From Ulva prolifera (lineage: Eukaryota; Chlorophyta; Ulvophyceae; Ulvales; Ulvaceae), in NCBI GenBank assembly GCA_023078555.1, contig CM041202.1, positions 5,752,522 to 5,816,521 on the forward strand: a DNA stretch of 64,000 nucleotides. The letters run 5' to 3'. Below the pieces are notes generated by a model. That model saw nothing but the letters and a program-made list of their open reading frames with translations, had not been told where the DNA came from and did no database searches. This document shows positions 44,096 through 56,652 of this stretch, one piece after another. Position 1 is the stretch's first letter. Each line of letters starts with the position of its first letter. The position numbers were made by a program, and so were the translations under genes.

Positions 44096-44487
44096 GTGCT
44101 CCATTGAATCGCCACTACTCGTCACATAAGATGCACAGTCAACGAGTCATGGACGTTTACGAAGTGACATGTTGGTACGTGCTTGCGCTCATACCCGCTG
44201 TTCGATAAGAGCTGGAACAACGGTGAGGTGAATTCGGAGCTGCTTTACCGCACCCTGCGTCGGCGTATGACATTGTTGCTCTGTCCACCCAGGTAATGGT
44301 ACTGCTGTAGACGAGTTTGCATCTGCTGCAGCGTTTCGCTTAAGATTCTTCAAAGTTCTTGACGTTGTTACATGATATCCGAGGTAGTTGACGACGAAGG
44401 CCATGTGGATATGTGCGCGCAAATGCATGCATATTGTGATGACGCCCTTGTTCATTCCGATGTGACCTGCACGCTGCAGCAGCAGCT

Positions 44488-45174
44488 GCGCTACGTGGGA
44501 ACCCCCCCCCCCCCCCCGAAAAGCGCGATTTCTGGGCTGGCCAGATCACCGTCACGCTGGTGCTAAATTCTCTCGTTTTTTCTATCAAATATCCCAATAA
44601 TCACGTTCTTCAGGGGTGTATGAAGACAGTTTCGCGAAATGTGGGCGGTAGGTGAGCTTATGAAGCTGAACAGACCACCGATTAGCAGCAATCGGGCATG
44701 GCACATGTCGTGACGCCTGCGATCGCAAACGTATCGACCCCAGGAGACCTCTGCATACACTAAATTGCAGTATGCAGGCCTCAGGTTGGCCGATGCGCAA
44801 CCGGGGCGACGGACTTGCACTTGCTGCATTGCTACTGCATTCGGATGACGCAATGTTGCGATGATCGTCCATCCGGGCCGCGTGACTTGGCAGGACAACG
44901 CGAGCGATGCACGAATACATTTTGAACAAAAACAAACGTGTTTGCCGCAGCCTGTGGGCGCGTTGGGGCTCGATACATGGCGTGCACCGTGTCCGCCCCA
45001 CCATTAAAGGCACGCGTGCCCCTCACACGCCGGGCCGTCACGCGGACACCTGTCATCATACACCTCCGCGTTTTGGTCAGTAATGACGCATTCGGGCGTC
45101 GATAGGCCGTCACGACGCGTGATCAGGCAATGTTACGGCCACCCCATGATTCCGGGGGGGTTCCCACGTAGCGC
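44488..45174. mobile_element. putative DNA transposon or MITE with 20-bp inverted termini
   Basis: GCGCTACGTGGGAACCCCCC at 44488-44507 is perfectly inverted at 45155-45174. A run of 16 C follows the left terminus. The 690-bp interior has a minus-strand frame (45013-44585, 142 codons) with no transposase motif that I recognise. I could not define a target-site duplication, so the class is open. Confidence 0.55.
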
Positions 45175-45184
45175 GCGCTGACAA

Positions 45185-45244
45185 TGATGTGTCCACAAGT
45201 GCATCAGGATGGTATACCATCCTAATGCACTTGTGGTCACATCA
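45185..45244. repeat. 60-bp near-perfect palindrome
   Basis: Arms 45185-45214 and 45215-45244 match at 28 of 30 positions with no loop (centre GGTA|TACC). It starts 11 bp after the inverted-terminus element. Confidence 0.9.
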
Positions 45245-47960
45245 GTTCCCCCGACGTCTCCACTTGACACCAGTTGGCTGCTTAGCACCGGCAGTGACTG
45301 TATTTTAACCTGCCCCACACCATGCGAGCTTGATCAGTGTGATCCATTGAAATATGCAGTCATTGTCAGTCATGTTGCCCTTGCATGTATGCCTTTCTGA
45401 AGCAAGTTAACATTTCTGTAGTACCAGGCTGCTATATATTTCTCCACTGCCTCATCTCACAGACTTTATGACCATGCAGGCATATCAGACAATGTCAAGG
45501 AATTACAAAATGCCGTGCCAAGTGTAGATCCATTCAAAGCTGTACAGAGTCTGCCTCTAAGGCTAAAATATGATCATTCCCGCTGCGGTATGCAAAGCTC
45601 TCATACTGATCTTGATTTGCACATGCTACACATGCACTTCGATGCATTGCAAAATGCGAATCATGCTATCTAGGTGCATGTTTCTGATGTCAACACATTG
45701 TCTTTGGGCCTGCACATGCAGATGTGGTGCATTGTGAGTTCATGGCATGCGTTGCCTTTGCACTAGCATAATTACATCTCAGAGTGTTCTTGGCCTGATT
45801 GCTGGTGTGGTGTTGATGCTGCCCGCCTCGCCACCTGTATTCTTGGAAAACCTCTTGAAGTGTCATTCTCAACCTGAAAGTGTGTGGTGTTTCACATGCC
45901 AAGAGTGCCCAAAGTCAGTCCTTTGCATGCCCATACCAGATTCGTAACAGAATTTTTGGCATGCAGATGAATTAGGAATGTGAAGAAGCGCCTGGGACTG
46001 CACACGTCACACAACAATGGTTATATTTTTTAAAGAGCCATCTCAGATCTGACATTATGCGGTATGTTTCGTGTGATGTTAAGAATCCCACTTGGCCACT
46101 GTCTAGTGAATTGTATTGCATGCGAAATTGTGCAGAGCCTGTTGTTGTGGCGAGCTGTCTAGTTATGTGAACATGATTCTTATGCAGGCTTTGACTATAT
46201 TTGATGTCTGCGCTGAAGAGAGGCTGTGGAGCCAGAGACAAGCAAGTGAAGTATTTCAGTCACATTACAGAATGGTCCTATGGATGTGAGATGAGACTGC
46301 AGTGGGGTGGACCGGGAAATTGCAGTTTAACTGCGGGCTCCTTTAGGATGCAAGTCAGGCGCCAATACTTGTGCATTTTTGTATGTTTTAAGAGGCTCCA
46401 GTATGCGTCTTCAAGCGGGGAGACTTTACTTTTAGGGGTCCTTGGCGCTCGATGTAACATATGGCCACATAATCCGTGCGTAGAGATGGAATTGACTGTA
46501 TATTGTGCTTCATGTCCTTGATACATGTTCCCATCCAGTTCTGACTTTTCTACCTGTGATACACAGCGATGTCGGCATGAGTGGTGTGTTTGAGACACAA
46601 TGTTCTATGCATCCACACAATGGAATTGCATCTACTTATTGCGGCCTCGTGCCACACCGGCCTGGTGCCACCCCGTCCACATAGACTGCCTAGGAGGTCA
46701 TTGCATGATCAATCTGGATCACCATGGACCACACGAGTTCACGTTTGCTCCATAGCTGATCCTCAGCGAGGCCCTAGGTAGTCACTAGGAGCCCCTCAAT
46801 GCCCAAACCTGCTTTCTCGCAACCTCTAGGCGGTCCTTAGCCAATCACTGGCGAAGATGACCAGGTGATGACCAGGTGCGGAGTCTGCAAGGACCGGCAG
46901 GGGACTCCCTGCAACATCATATGCTAAGGATGTGTCATCCGTGCTCTTACGAGGTCCCCAATCCATCACTACTAGGTCCTCCAGGCTTCATCAACAACTC
47001 ATTATACGGTCGTACGCGAGCTCCTAGTGACCTGATGAGGACTGTGTAGAGACTGTGTAACCCCCTGTTTAATGAGTGTTCAATCGTGCTAGTGATAGTC
47101 TGCGGGAGCGGGACCTGTTCGCCTGGCAGGGCAAGGGTGCGAATGCTGCAAGCAAGACATGAGAGGTCATGCATTCGGAGCACGGCATACGTCCCAGCCT
47201 GCTGAGAGTTCGGCAGCGTTGTGTGCATGATCATGAGCGGTGGAGGGGCTGCTCGCCCGATGGTTCATAGAAGGAGCAGGTGCCCTCAAGCCTTACGGTT
47301 TGTGAGGCAGGCCCATGAGGCGCCTCTTTGCGTGCCTGTCTAAGCAGTGGTGCAGTTGCCCTGTGCACGCAGCGTGCCCAGCACGGCCGGCAAGGTCCTA
47401 GGATCCTCTAGGCATCATGGCCAAAACCATGGTGTTCCTGACGCACCACTTTAGACCGGTGAGCCTTTGCGCTGCGCAGTCACGTGGTGCACCGCCAGCA
47501 GTGGGTTTCTCAATCACATCGAGACACGCAATGTAATAAAAGTGCTGCTCCTGATGGCCTCTGCCAGAAATGCAGCTGTCGGCATTGCATATTATAGTAT
47601 GTGGCATTCCTGTTAGTGAGGCTGCCACTCACGTAGCACTGTACATGGCCCATCCTCATCAGTTGACGATTGTCCCTGCGGGTTTGGTGCTTTCCCCTCA
47701 ACAATTCTGATGGCTGGAGTCCACAAAGTTGCGATCCACTAATTGACCAGACATGCAGTGGCGTTTCATTCTGGTGGCATGCTAGGCTTGGCCTCATATG
47801 CATGCATCAGTAGCCCACAGCGCACACAGCCCGGCACCCTGTGGACACAGCACGCAAAGCAGCTGCCTACTAGTGTTAACACAGTTCCCGTCTGGCATTC
47901 CGGCACGCTCCAGGCCATGCCAACAAACATTTTCCTTTATGCACCCTTCTTTCCGGTCGA
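45245..47960. other. gene-poor interval
   Basis: AT-richer sequence with short frames only; no domain, repeat array or RNA gene was recognised. Confidence 0.4.
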
Positions 47961-50454
47961 GCTATCTTGACTGTAAATCATAATACGCCATGGCCGCACG
48001 ATGTCACCAGCGAATTCTCCGCGCCCGGCGTCCAGCGCCTCGATGACATGACTTTCCTGGCACGCAAAAGCAACACCCCGAATTGCATTCCCGCTGAGGT
48101 TGTGTTGTCAGAATTGGCCATGGCCATGGCTTCCTCAAGGCCAAATGTCCAGCATGCTGCATCTACCAATTCCTCCCGACCAGAGTTTCATATATACTTA
48201 CCTCCAGAGATGCCCTGCTGCAAGCAGAGCCTCTCACTTTGCATACCAGCTCCAAATGACATTCTGGGTGTAGTATCTGTGTGCTTGACCGTTTCTTGTG
48301 TCACGGTGGAGCGTTGCTATGCACTCAATCTCACTCAACAAAGGCATTCACCAGCAGCTTTTTTGCGTGCTTCGCGAATCTGCGATCCAGGTGTCAACAA
48401 CGCTGTTGTGTACTGCATGGCGTGGCAGTGTGGTGAGTGGTGTCGCGTGGCGCATGCTGCATGCGAGATTGCAACACCCCGAGTTTGGCTGAAAACCGGT
48501 GCAAGCGTTCACCCCGAAGGACGGGGGCTCCAGGCAGGGGCTCCAGGCTCTTCCTCACAGTACTAGTCCCCCCCCCTCCCCCCTCAACATCTCTAGAGGA
48601 GCAGCCTGCTCGTCTCAAGCTGACTTCGCTCGCAGCTGCGGCAATATATATGGTGACGGGCCTATCAATTGATGCATTGCACCAGGCCAAAGCAGGCCTC
48701 GCGCAGCGAGTTGGTCCGTACACATTTTGGCCGCGGCAGCGCGCCGTATACGGTACGTACGGACGTCGCGAAGATCCCCTTTTCCTGCTCATGATCACTG
48801 GCACGGCAGCGTCGGTAGCTGCAGCCGAATGACGCTGCAGAGCACCAGGCTCTTGCCGAGGGGGGGGGCCTTGGCGATCAACGTTGAGGTGCCGCATAAT
48901 TGCTGGAGCTGTATGTGCGGTTGCAGCATATGGCCACATGCATGGGCACACCAGCATATCCACCCAGGCTGAAAAATTTCCAGGGCTGCCACCCAGAATT
49001 CAGACCTGAGTAGCCGGAAGTGTTATATAACACTTCCGGATAATATATGCACACCGTGTGACTGGGGCGCACAGAGGCGGCCGCGGCCCCTGTGCAACAT
49101 GTGGCCAGCACACGCAGCAGCAGCAACCTTCGCCACAAAATGGCGCGTGTGCTGGTATGGTGACTTCTTCAGCGTTTGTTTCTTGCATCGGCTTCGTCCA
49201 TCAGCCACCGGCATCAGTCACTGAGACCTGCTCATGAGCGGCCCCAAACATTGAGTACTCAGTCAGGCTGTTCGCGGAACTCCCGCTGTTCGCAGCCCCA
49301 AGCTTGCGCACGCAATCGTGGCGAGGGCATGATGCATGAAACCCTAGTCTGCGATATAAGGTGACGACTGCTGGAATCTGCGCAGCGCACCTAGCCACAA
49401 ACAATCATGCGCAGAGGCGCGTAGCTCCGTAGGCCCTCTCCGCGAACAGGCCGACAGCTGCTTGACCAGCGCTCACCGCCCAACCTCCCAGTGTCTTCCA
49501 GGCCCCCAACCGCACCTTCAACTGCAGTGAATGGACACAGTGTGTCTTGGTTTGAGCGCGTACACCTAAGTGACTGACACGCCATCGATCGAGGGCCTGT
49601 TGGCGAGGATCGCGAGGACCCGTTGGCTGCCGTGACAGCGCTGATTGCCGGCTTCGTGTGACCGCTTCTGCGTTGTGTATATATACGTATGCACCGTCGA
49701 CGCAGCTAAATCGTGATTTCTCACAGCACGACAATCAAGGTGAAAATTTTCAAAGGACCGAATCCGGCTGCGGATATCGATTGACCGAATCGATTGACCG
49801 TATGGTGCAACAGCAGGCCCGTCACAGGCAACGTCGCGCAGCGCAGCGCCTGCCTGTCGGGACTCCACGTCGGATCCGCAGACATTCCGATAGCGCCTGC
49901 GGTGTTCTGGGAATGGGTGGAGTACAGCGCCTCGGACAACGCCAGCAAAGTGCTGGCGCTGTGCTGCGTTCTGGAGGTGCGAGCGCAAAGTTTCGACGAG
50001 CCCCACGAACACGCCACGCGCTGTCCGCTGTCCAGGCGATGCAGCGACGAAGGAATGCCGTAAAGGCAGTCTCACCGGCTATGTATGCACGCGCTGCAGA
50101 TGGGGTGAGTCAAAGGAGATTGTGCTGTGCTTTGCTGGCCCTGCCGGAGTGTACGTGATGCATCACACATGTGCACATCAAGCCTACTAGTAGGCGGGTA
50201 CGCGTTAAGAGCGTGCGGCCATGGCGAGCTGGTCAGGGGCACCATGTTGCTGCTGTTGAGGCTCAGGGTATTATGTATGACGCCCGCCCGCCACCCACAT
50301 CTGGGCAGAGACGCCCACCAGCAACCGCATCGATGATATCTGCCCCTGCTCCTGCTGACTCAGCAGTGCTGAGACTGGGGGCAGGCCTAGAAAAGCGCCC
50401 TGCAGTTTCTTGATTCGATCCTTCCTTCCTCAGAAAATTCAAAGAACTCTGAAT
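47961..50454. other. interval with unassigned long frames
   Basis: Open frames exist on both strands (47967-48566 plus, 48963-48394 minus, 49794-50063 plus) but none has a recognisable domain. It holds repeat D (48965-49015) and a 26-bp perfect palindrome, CCGGAAGTGTTAT with its inverse, at 49014-49039. Confidence 0.35.
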
Positions 50455-50560
50455 TGCCCGAGCCGCGTCGTATTGGACATTGACAACTCCGAGGTAACGG
50501 GCCCGTACCCTCAGACGTCCCGGGACCACATATGCCGATCAGTTGCATGAGCATCGCTGC
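50455..50560 (+). repeat. dispersed repeat E, fragment
   Basis: Contains TATTGGACATTGACAACTCC, GGGACCACATATGCCGA, matching the central part of copies 1 and 2. Confidence 0.55.
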
Positions 50561-50789
50561 AACTGCAACCATGGCACCGTGCGATTGCCTGCCACATGCA
50601 CCGTCATCAGTCGCAATGCTGTAAAAAAAACATGGCATCTTTCGCACTGTATTGTCTATGTCGCATGCTGGGGACTGCATTGCCTGGTGACGAAGCTAGC
50701 TGCGCGCTAAGGCGATCGTGTATTTATCAGGCCGCGCTCAGCTACGTATACGCCTATATTTGTTGTAACCTTAGCGCTTCAAGCTAGCG

Positions 50790-53690
50790 ATGCAAGTGCA
50801 ATTCATAGTTGGGGATTTGCATGCAGGCCGCATGCACCCTGCAGGATCCAGACACCGCCGCCGCCACGGCCGCTGCCCTCGACTCCGCAAAGACACCTTC
50901 GACGCCACCTCCAGCCAACCCCCTCCCTTCACCGACCTCCAACAGCCCCGCCACACCCGCCCCGGCCCCCAGCTCTCACGCTTACACGCCACCACCTCCC
51001 ACCTCCCCCCGGTAGCGTGGTCCGCAATTGCGGCCAACCTCCACCTCTGGGAGACCCTCCCCGGCCGCATCCCCCTCCTCTCCACAACCCTGTCGCTCCA
51101 CCTCTCTCAACTTGAAGGCCATCTGGACCTCTGCGCATCGTTCCCCTCCAGCCACAACGGCCCCCCCGCCGCCGACGTCATCGCCGCGCTGGCCCCCATG
51201 CTTGCAGTCCGCAGCAGCCCATGCATCTCAGCCGTGACCTCGGCCTTCCCCGCCGGTGCCCCGCTAGAGGCCTTGGGCGCGCTGGCACTACATCTGGCGC
51301 ACGTGTCAGAGATCAATCTGCGTGTGGACGCAACGGCAACGGCCCCTGATGCAGCCCTTCATTGCTTCCTCGCTTCACTGCCCAGCACTGAGCTCCTCAC
51401 CCTCCGCATCGTCCGTCTGCAAGCCGCACAGGGTGTAGCACGTCCTTGCACGCATGCGGCCTCGGGCCCAGAGGAGGGTCCCCCGCGCGTCCCTCCTGCG
51501 CATGAGGACGAATGCATGGGCACACCCGACGGCCCCCGCCAGCCCCCCAAGTCCGAAGCCGGGCCGCGCAAAGTGGTTGCGGCGGCCCACGCCACGCCGT
51601 CGCCGTCGCCGGGGCCCCCCGTAACGACCTGCTCACAGAAGCTCGCCACTTCTGCGGCGCCTCGGACACCTCTCAGGCGGCTCTGGTCATGCTTGGACCG
51701 CGTTGCTGGACGCCGCAGCAGCGGCGGAGATGAGCTCCTCCAGGAGCCACAGCAGAGCACAGAACAGCATGGCGGCGCCGTGCCCACGCCTTCTTTGAGT
51801 ACCAATCCCGCCCCAGCACCACCCGCCAATGAGCTGCCAGGGCAGCCACAGGACGGTGTGCTGCGCACGCTGTGGGCCGTACAGCCGAAGCTTGCCGGCT
51901 TATGCAGCCTTTCCGCTCCAGTCAGCATCGTATGCGACGGCGAGGCCGCCGCGCTCAAGATGTTGTCGGTTTCTCACCTCTCCCTCCTCCACCTCTCAGT
52001 GAACGTCCGCAGCCCGTGCTTCCAGGCCGCGACGTGCCGTGCTCTTACTGAAGACCTGGCCAGGCGCCTAGCCCTCCGCGACCTTGCAATCGAGGTGATT
52101 CTGCAGACGGAGCCCCTGCTGACCCTTGCCACCGCGGTGGGAACCCTGACGACGCTCCGCAGTCTCGCGCTGCGGGAGCACTGCGACGGCCCGGCGCACG
52201 TGTGGCCGCCGTCCACACTGTGCGTGCTGAGTACGCTCAGCGCGCTGGAGCGCCGCTCAACAGGCGCCTCGCGTGCCCGCCATGCCTGCTGCTGCTGCCG
52301 TGCATGCCGCAGCTGACGTTCCTTGAGTGGACTGCAGCTGGTCGCGGCGTGGAGGTGCCGCGGGACGTGCAGTTCACGGTTCCGACGCTGCAGGAGTTTG
52401 TGCTGCCGTGTGCCCTGCCAATGCATGGTGCGCACGGCAGCTTGCAGAGCGTGCTCGAGTCCCACTTCCGCCTGCACACCATCCGCAGCGAGCCGGGCGG
52501 CATTGCCTTGCACCCTGTCTCACGCAGTAGCGACACAGCTGCTGTTGAGGGCAATCCACGCGCCCACCTGTGCTGCTGCCAGGGTTCTGAGGCGGGCGCA
52601 ACAGGGCATATGGTGGACGCCACTGCATGGGGTACATGCATGCTGCGGGACGACTCCACGGCAGCCGAATTTATCTCAGCTGTGGGCGCCGACACCTCTC
52701 AGGCAAGCCCGGACGGTGCAGAGCCTGACGACAGCGGCTTGATGGTCCCAATGCCGGGGTGCCGCGACCCCCTGTGCCCGTGCCGCAGGATTGCCGCGCG
52801 CTCACATGCATGCGCTACGGGGAAGACAGACTTGTTGGACGAAGAACCACCGCCGGCGGCACAGCACGGGCGTGCATCGGCACTGCTGCCACAGGGTTCG
52901 AGCATCCATGCCAGCCTTACAGCGTTCGGAGCAGCGATGCCTTGGATCCAAGAGCTGCGCCTGCAAGTGGATGCGGTTCGCCATAACCCTGGCGTAGAGG
53001 AGGCTATTCCGTGTTATGAAGATGGCATTGAGCTTGCGCCAATGGCATTGAGCTTGCGCCAATCTCGATGGCGGCCAGGGGGATTCAGACCGAGAGGATG
53101 AGGGGGTGCGCATGCCGCTCCCGCGTGTATCGCAGATGCTGTGGCGGCCGGGCCCAGGGCTCCTGCGCAGCGTGGGCGGGGCACGGCTAGGGTTAACGGC
53201 GCTGCAGCGACTGGACCTACGGGGGGTGCGTGGGGTGTTGTACTGTCTGGAGCAGCTGCGCGACGTAGCGCTGCCCGCGCTGAGCGCGCTGCGGCTCTCC
53301 GGCCGCCAGCACGACGCCGCGGCGCTATTGAAGACGGCCGCGGCGTGCGAGGGGTGGCCGGCGCTGCGGGAGCTGCGGCTTGGGGTGTGTGAACAGCATG
53401 GTGCGAGCTGTACGCTGCAGAAGCTGAGGCTGCATTGGGGGGCGGAAGGGGGCCAGGACGGGGGGCCGAGCGGGGGCGGCGGTGGCGAGGGGGGGCCCAG
53501 GCGGATGCGGAGGCTCGAGCGGCGGGTGCTGCAGGAGGTGGCCCTGCGGTGCTTGCATGTGGAGCATGCATCTGTGTCAATCTGCGGATGCGTGGTGCAT
53601 GACGAGGATAAGGGGCCTTATCCTGGGCCCGTTGTGGACGATGGTGTCGGGCTGATAGGCTTCCGTTTTAGGGACTCTACTAGTAGTTAG
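50790..53690 (+). CDS. leucine-rich-repeat-like protein, structure uncertain
   Basis: Three consecutive open frames in different registers: 50790-52316, about 52230-53101 and 53106-53690. The first has Pro/Ala-rich linkers around Leu-rich stretches (ATTSHLPPVAWSAIAANLHL, LTTLRSLALREH). The second continues with MPQLTFLEW and IQELRLQV. The third has LTALQRLDLRGV, LPALSALRLSG and WPALRELRLG, typical leucine-rich-repeat phrasing. The second and third could be joined by an intron from about 52980 (GCG|GTTCGC) to the acceptor TATCGCAG at 53132. The first-to-second transition near 52240-52260 has no plausible intron and may be a frameshift or assembly error. An AG at 50825-50826 could mark an exon start. 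Role unknown; such proteins bind other proteins. Confidence 0.55.
53023..53062 (+). repeat. 20-bp tandem duplication
   Basis: ATGGCATTGAGCTTGCGCCA occurs twice in direct succession. Being 20 bp it would shift the frame if exonic; in the favoured model it is intronic. Confidence 0.9.
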
Positions 53691-53888
53691 ATGCATGGTG
53701 AGCATGATCTGGAGACGGAGCGGTTGTAGGACTTGTCGGATATGTATAGGCAGGAAATCGTCAACTTTGTGCCTGCTTTGCCTTTGGTGCCACAGCTCCG
53801 GCTGTGGATGACGGGCAAACCAGCCATGCATGCCTATCATATGATGCTCTCGCTCTGAGCGAGTACATGCAGTACGTGTGTGGCAGAG

Positions 53889-53948
53889 GAGTCCTGTGAC
53901 ACGTGAACAGGCATAGGCGCCTATGCCCGTTCACGTGTCACAGGACTC
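53889..53948. repeat. 60-bp palindrome with one mismatch
   Basis: Arms 53889-53918 and 53919-53948, no loop, 29 of 30 paired (centre AGGC|GCCT). It lies about 200 bp past the stop of the leucine-rich gene. Confidence 0.95.
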
Positions 53949-53954
53949 GCTTTT

Positions 53955-54018
53955 GATACGGAAGAGACGCTTTTGCTGTGTGCGCCGGCGCACACAGCAA
54001 AAGCGTCTCTTCCGTATC
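53955..54018. repeat. 64-bp perfect palindrome
   Basis: Arms 53955-53986 and 53987-54018, perfectly complementary with no loop (centre GCGCC|GGCGC). It is only 6 bp after the previous palindrome and unrelated to it in sequence. Confidence 0.97.
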
Positions 54019-54054
54019 GACAAGTACATACAGAGTCCCCGAGTACATACGTAC

Positions 54055-55320
54055 AGCAATGTCCAATAGGATATGTATACGGCTCGGTAAATTCAGATTT
54101 ACTTTACTTTACATACAGTGGTGTTGAAAATTACATTGTACACGATCCAAAGCTGTCTCGTACAGTGCCCCTTGCTAGTGAAGCCGTGTGGGGGCAGAAG
54201 GCTGCTATCTCACATACAGCTATAGACTGCTGCGGTGGCGCCGGCTCAGGCTGCACTACAACAACCAGCCTCCTCAGATCCCGCCGATGTTGTGACACAA
54301 GGACAAAGCCCTCCCAAGTGCGTGGGGAGTCCCCACACATCTTCAGCGCAGCAGACTCACTGCCGTGCGGCCAGCCCCGTCCAAAGCCCTGGCGGCCGGC
54401 ACATCCCTGCAGGTTGGCACGGACCGCACCAGGGACATGCATGGCACATGCCGGCCACGCCGCAATCACACCAGGCTATGTACTCGCCATTCACCCCGCG
54501 TGCAGGGCTGCGTCGCGTGCTGGGATGAGGCAGGCAGCGTCAGGCAAAAGCGAACCTGTGCGGAGAGGCTGAGCGAGTGGCCGTCCCATGGCCCAGGGGG
54601 CAGGGTTGCTGTCAGTCTCCTTGGTGCATGCCGGCACATCTAGACACGCACGATGCCGGTAGTACACGTCCACAGAGAAGGGGGGGGGCACCTGGCCATG
54701 GCGTCCGCAGGCCGCTGCAGATGTCCGCGTGAGATCAGCGCGCGGCCGGGGAGATGTCCCGGCCAACCTCCCACGCTTTTGGGAGCTGTGAATCACGATG
54801 TTTGGCCATTGCAATCCAGGTCCTCGGCCACTTGCAGTCCCGTACATGCGCTGGTGTTCAATGTGCAGATCTGAGCAACACCATGCATATACCGGGCTGT
54901 GCGGGGCAAGCCAGCCACAGCATTGCGCATGCATGCAGTGCAGCCTAAGGATGCTCTGGCCGATGGCCGGCTGGGCATAGCTCGTTGCTCCAGTGCCTGA
55001 CCGCTACATTAGTTGCAGCAGTTGTGGTTTACACGACGTCTGCGCACGCCACCTGACAGCTCCACGTGGTGCACTGCACGGTGACCACTAGTGACCACTT
55101 GTACACTGAAGTTGACTTCGCACGTCAGCCTGATATCATTTTAGTGTGCCAACATACATAGGGATGCATGTACAGGTCAGTCAGTGCACATGCACATGAT
55201 GCCTCTTTGTGACGTGTTTGCGTGTTGATGCCTATCAAGCAGCTCTTAATTCTGTGACAAGCAAATTTATAAATGTACAGCCTGGCTTGTAAGCCATTCT
55301 GTCTACATATCTGCATATAT
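54055..55320. other. repeat E fragment (inverted) and unassigned sequence
   Basis: 54055-54115 is a minus-strand fragment of repeat E (GGCTCGGTAAATTCAGATTT, CAATAGGATATG). A retroposon-1-like 3' end (GACACAAGGACAAAGCC) is at about 54293. A 199-codon frame at 53973-54572 has no recognisable domain. Confidence 0.45.
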
Positions 55321-55390
55321 GTATATAGTCACAAAGGACAGAGGCCGGGCATTGCGCCGTTGCCAGACACCCACTCGCAAATCCACTCAG

Positions 55391-55816
55391 TCATGCCAGT
55401 GGCACTAGGCCGCGCACCATCGCCCTGCCTGTAATACCAGCAAAGGATTGAAGCCCCGCACGGAGCACATAAGCATTCCCTTTGCATAAAGCCACACTCA
55501 ACCGGCGCAGAGCATTTGTCACAAACACACCATGGTTCCCCACACCACACCGAGACGCAGCCTCCGCCAGCCGATTCAAGTGATCCATAGCAGGCTGTCC
55601 CAAGCGACTATGCGTCTCATGCGACAACGGCACGAAACTGTTCGCATCCGGGTCATACAAACGATAAACAGCGCGTTTCTGCACGTCCCACACCACCGCA
55701 GCACCCCCGTCCTCCCAAGCCGCCCGGCCGCAGTAGGTATCAGCACATGGGTTCACAACCGAAACATCCCCTGTGCACAAAGGGTCATCCGGCGGCACAA
55801 ACAAGATGTCCCCCAT
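55391..55816 (-). pseudogene. LINE reverse-transcriptase C-terminal relic
   Basis: The open frame from 55816 down to 55391 reads DILFVPPDD, DVSVVNPCADTYCG, then FVPLSHETHSRLGQPAMDHL and LRRLSVALCKGNAYVLRAG. This is the characteristic end of LINE polyproteins: a DVSV..P motif, FVP..E..G.LG, then LSVAL.(R/K)GNA. It aligns with the 18478-18741 fragment. Upstream on the same strand (LLTTLARDKI) continues after an in-frame stop at about 55817, so the copy is broken. About 60 bp past the stop the sequence reads CCTCTGTCCTTTGTGAC, resembling the retroposon 1 3' end. That suggests retroposon 1 may be the tail of this LINE lineage. Confidence 0.82.
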
Positions 55817-56652
55817 CTAGATCTTGTCTCGGGCCAACGTCGTGAGCAACTCCCCCAGCCCCTCCGCTCACGCGGCCGCGGCCTGCTCCCCTGGCCCTGC
55901 TGCACCCTGGCCACCTCCTGCCGCCGCCGCCACTGGTGCTGCAGCCTGCGCAGCGTCCGACGCAGGTCGCCCCTTGTGGGTGCTGCGACTAGCACCGGCA
56001 TTGGCGGCCTGAGCAGATATCGGCGCCGGCGCCTCAGCCGCGCACGCGGCCGGTGGCGGCAGCGGAGTCGCTGGTCTCGGCTTCGCCGGCGAAATCGCCG
56101 CACGCGAAGGGCCAGCGACTGGGGGGGGCAGGCTGTGGCGGGTACCGGTCAGGGGGGGGCGGGTCCGACCAGAGTCTGGCGGGCCAGCTATATACACATG
56201 CTTACCTGCAGCACAGGTAGTTCACTGCATACTGTACTAGCAGTGTGTATACAGGAAACAAATGCAAGGTGGTGCCCGATTTTCACAAACATGCTCGTTC
56301 ACTGAGCAGTGTGAATGTCGGGCTTGTGCACAACACCACGTGGCGCACATGATGCTCGCAATGCGTGGCTGAGGTGTTCGGATTACGGAATCTGGGGCGC
56401 GCGTGTGTTCGAGCGGTCAGCCTCTCCACGGGCAGTGCTGCTATCTCTAGCGTATATATTGCCCACAGAAGGCATGCCATCAACAAAGTCTGACTTCAAT
56501 TCGTGGTATTCAAATAGCGCACTTTCACGTTTTTGCGCGTGCGGTGACTGGGCTGAGCAAAGCAAGGCCACAGGCGCACCGAAGACATTCAATCTCTCTA
56601 AATCAAGGTCTTGCGTTATAGTTCGTTGCAGTAAAGCGCGATATCGGGCATC
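55817..56652. other. region between LINE relic and membrane protein gene
   Basis: Pro/Ala- and Arg-rich minus-strand frames (55868-56197, 55753-56103) are probably degraded LINE coding sequence. Nothing else assignable. Confidence 0.4.
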
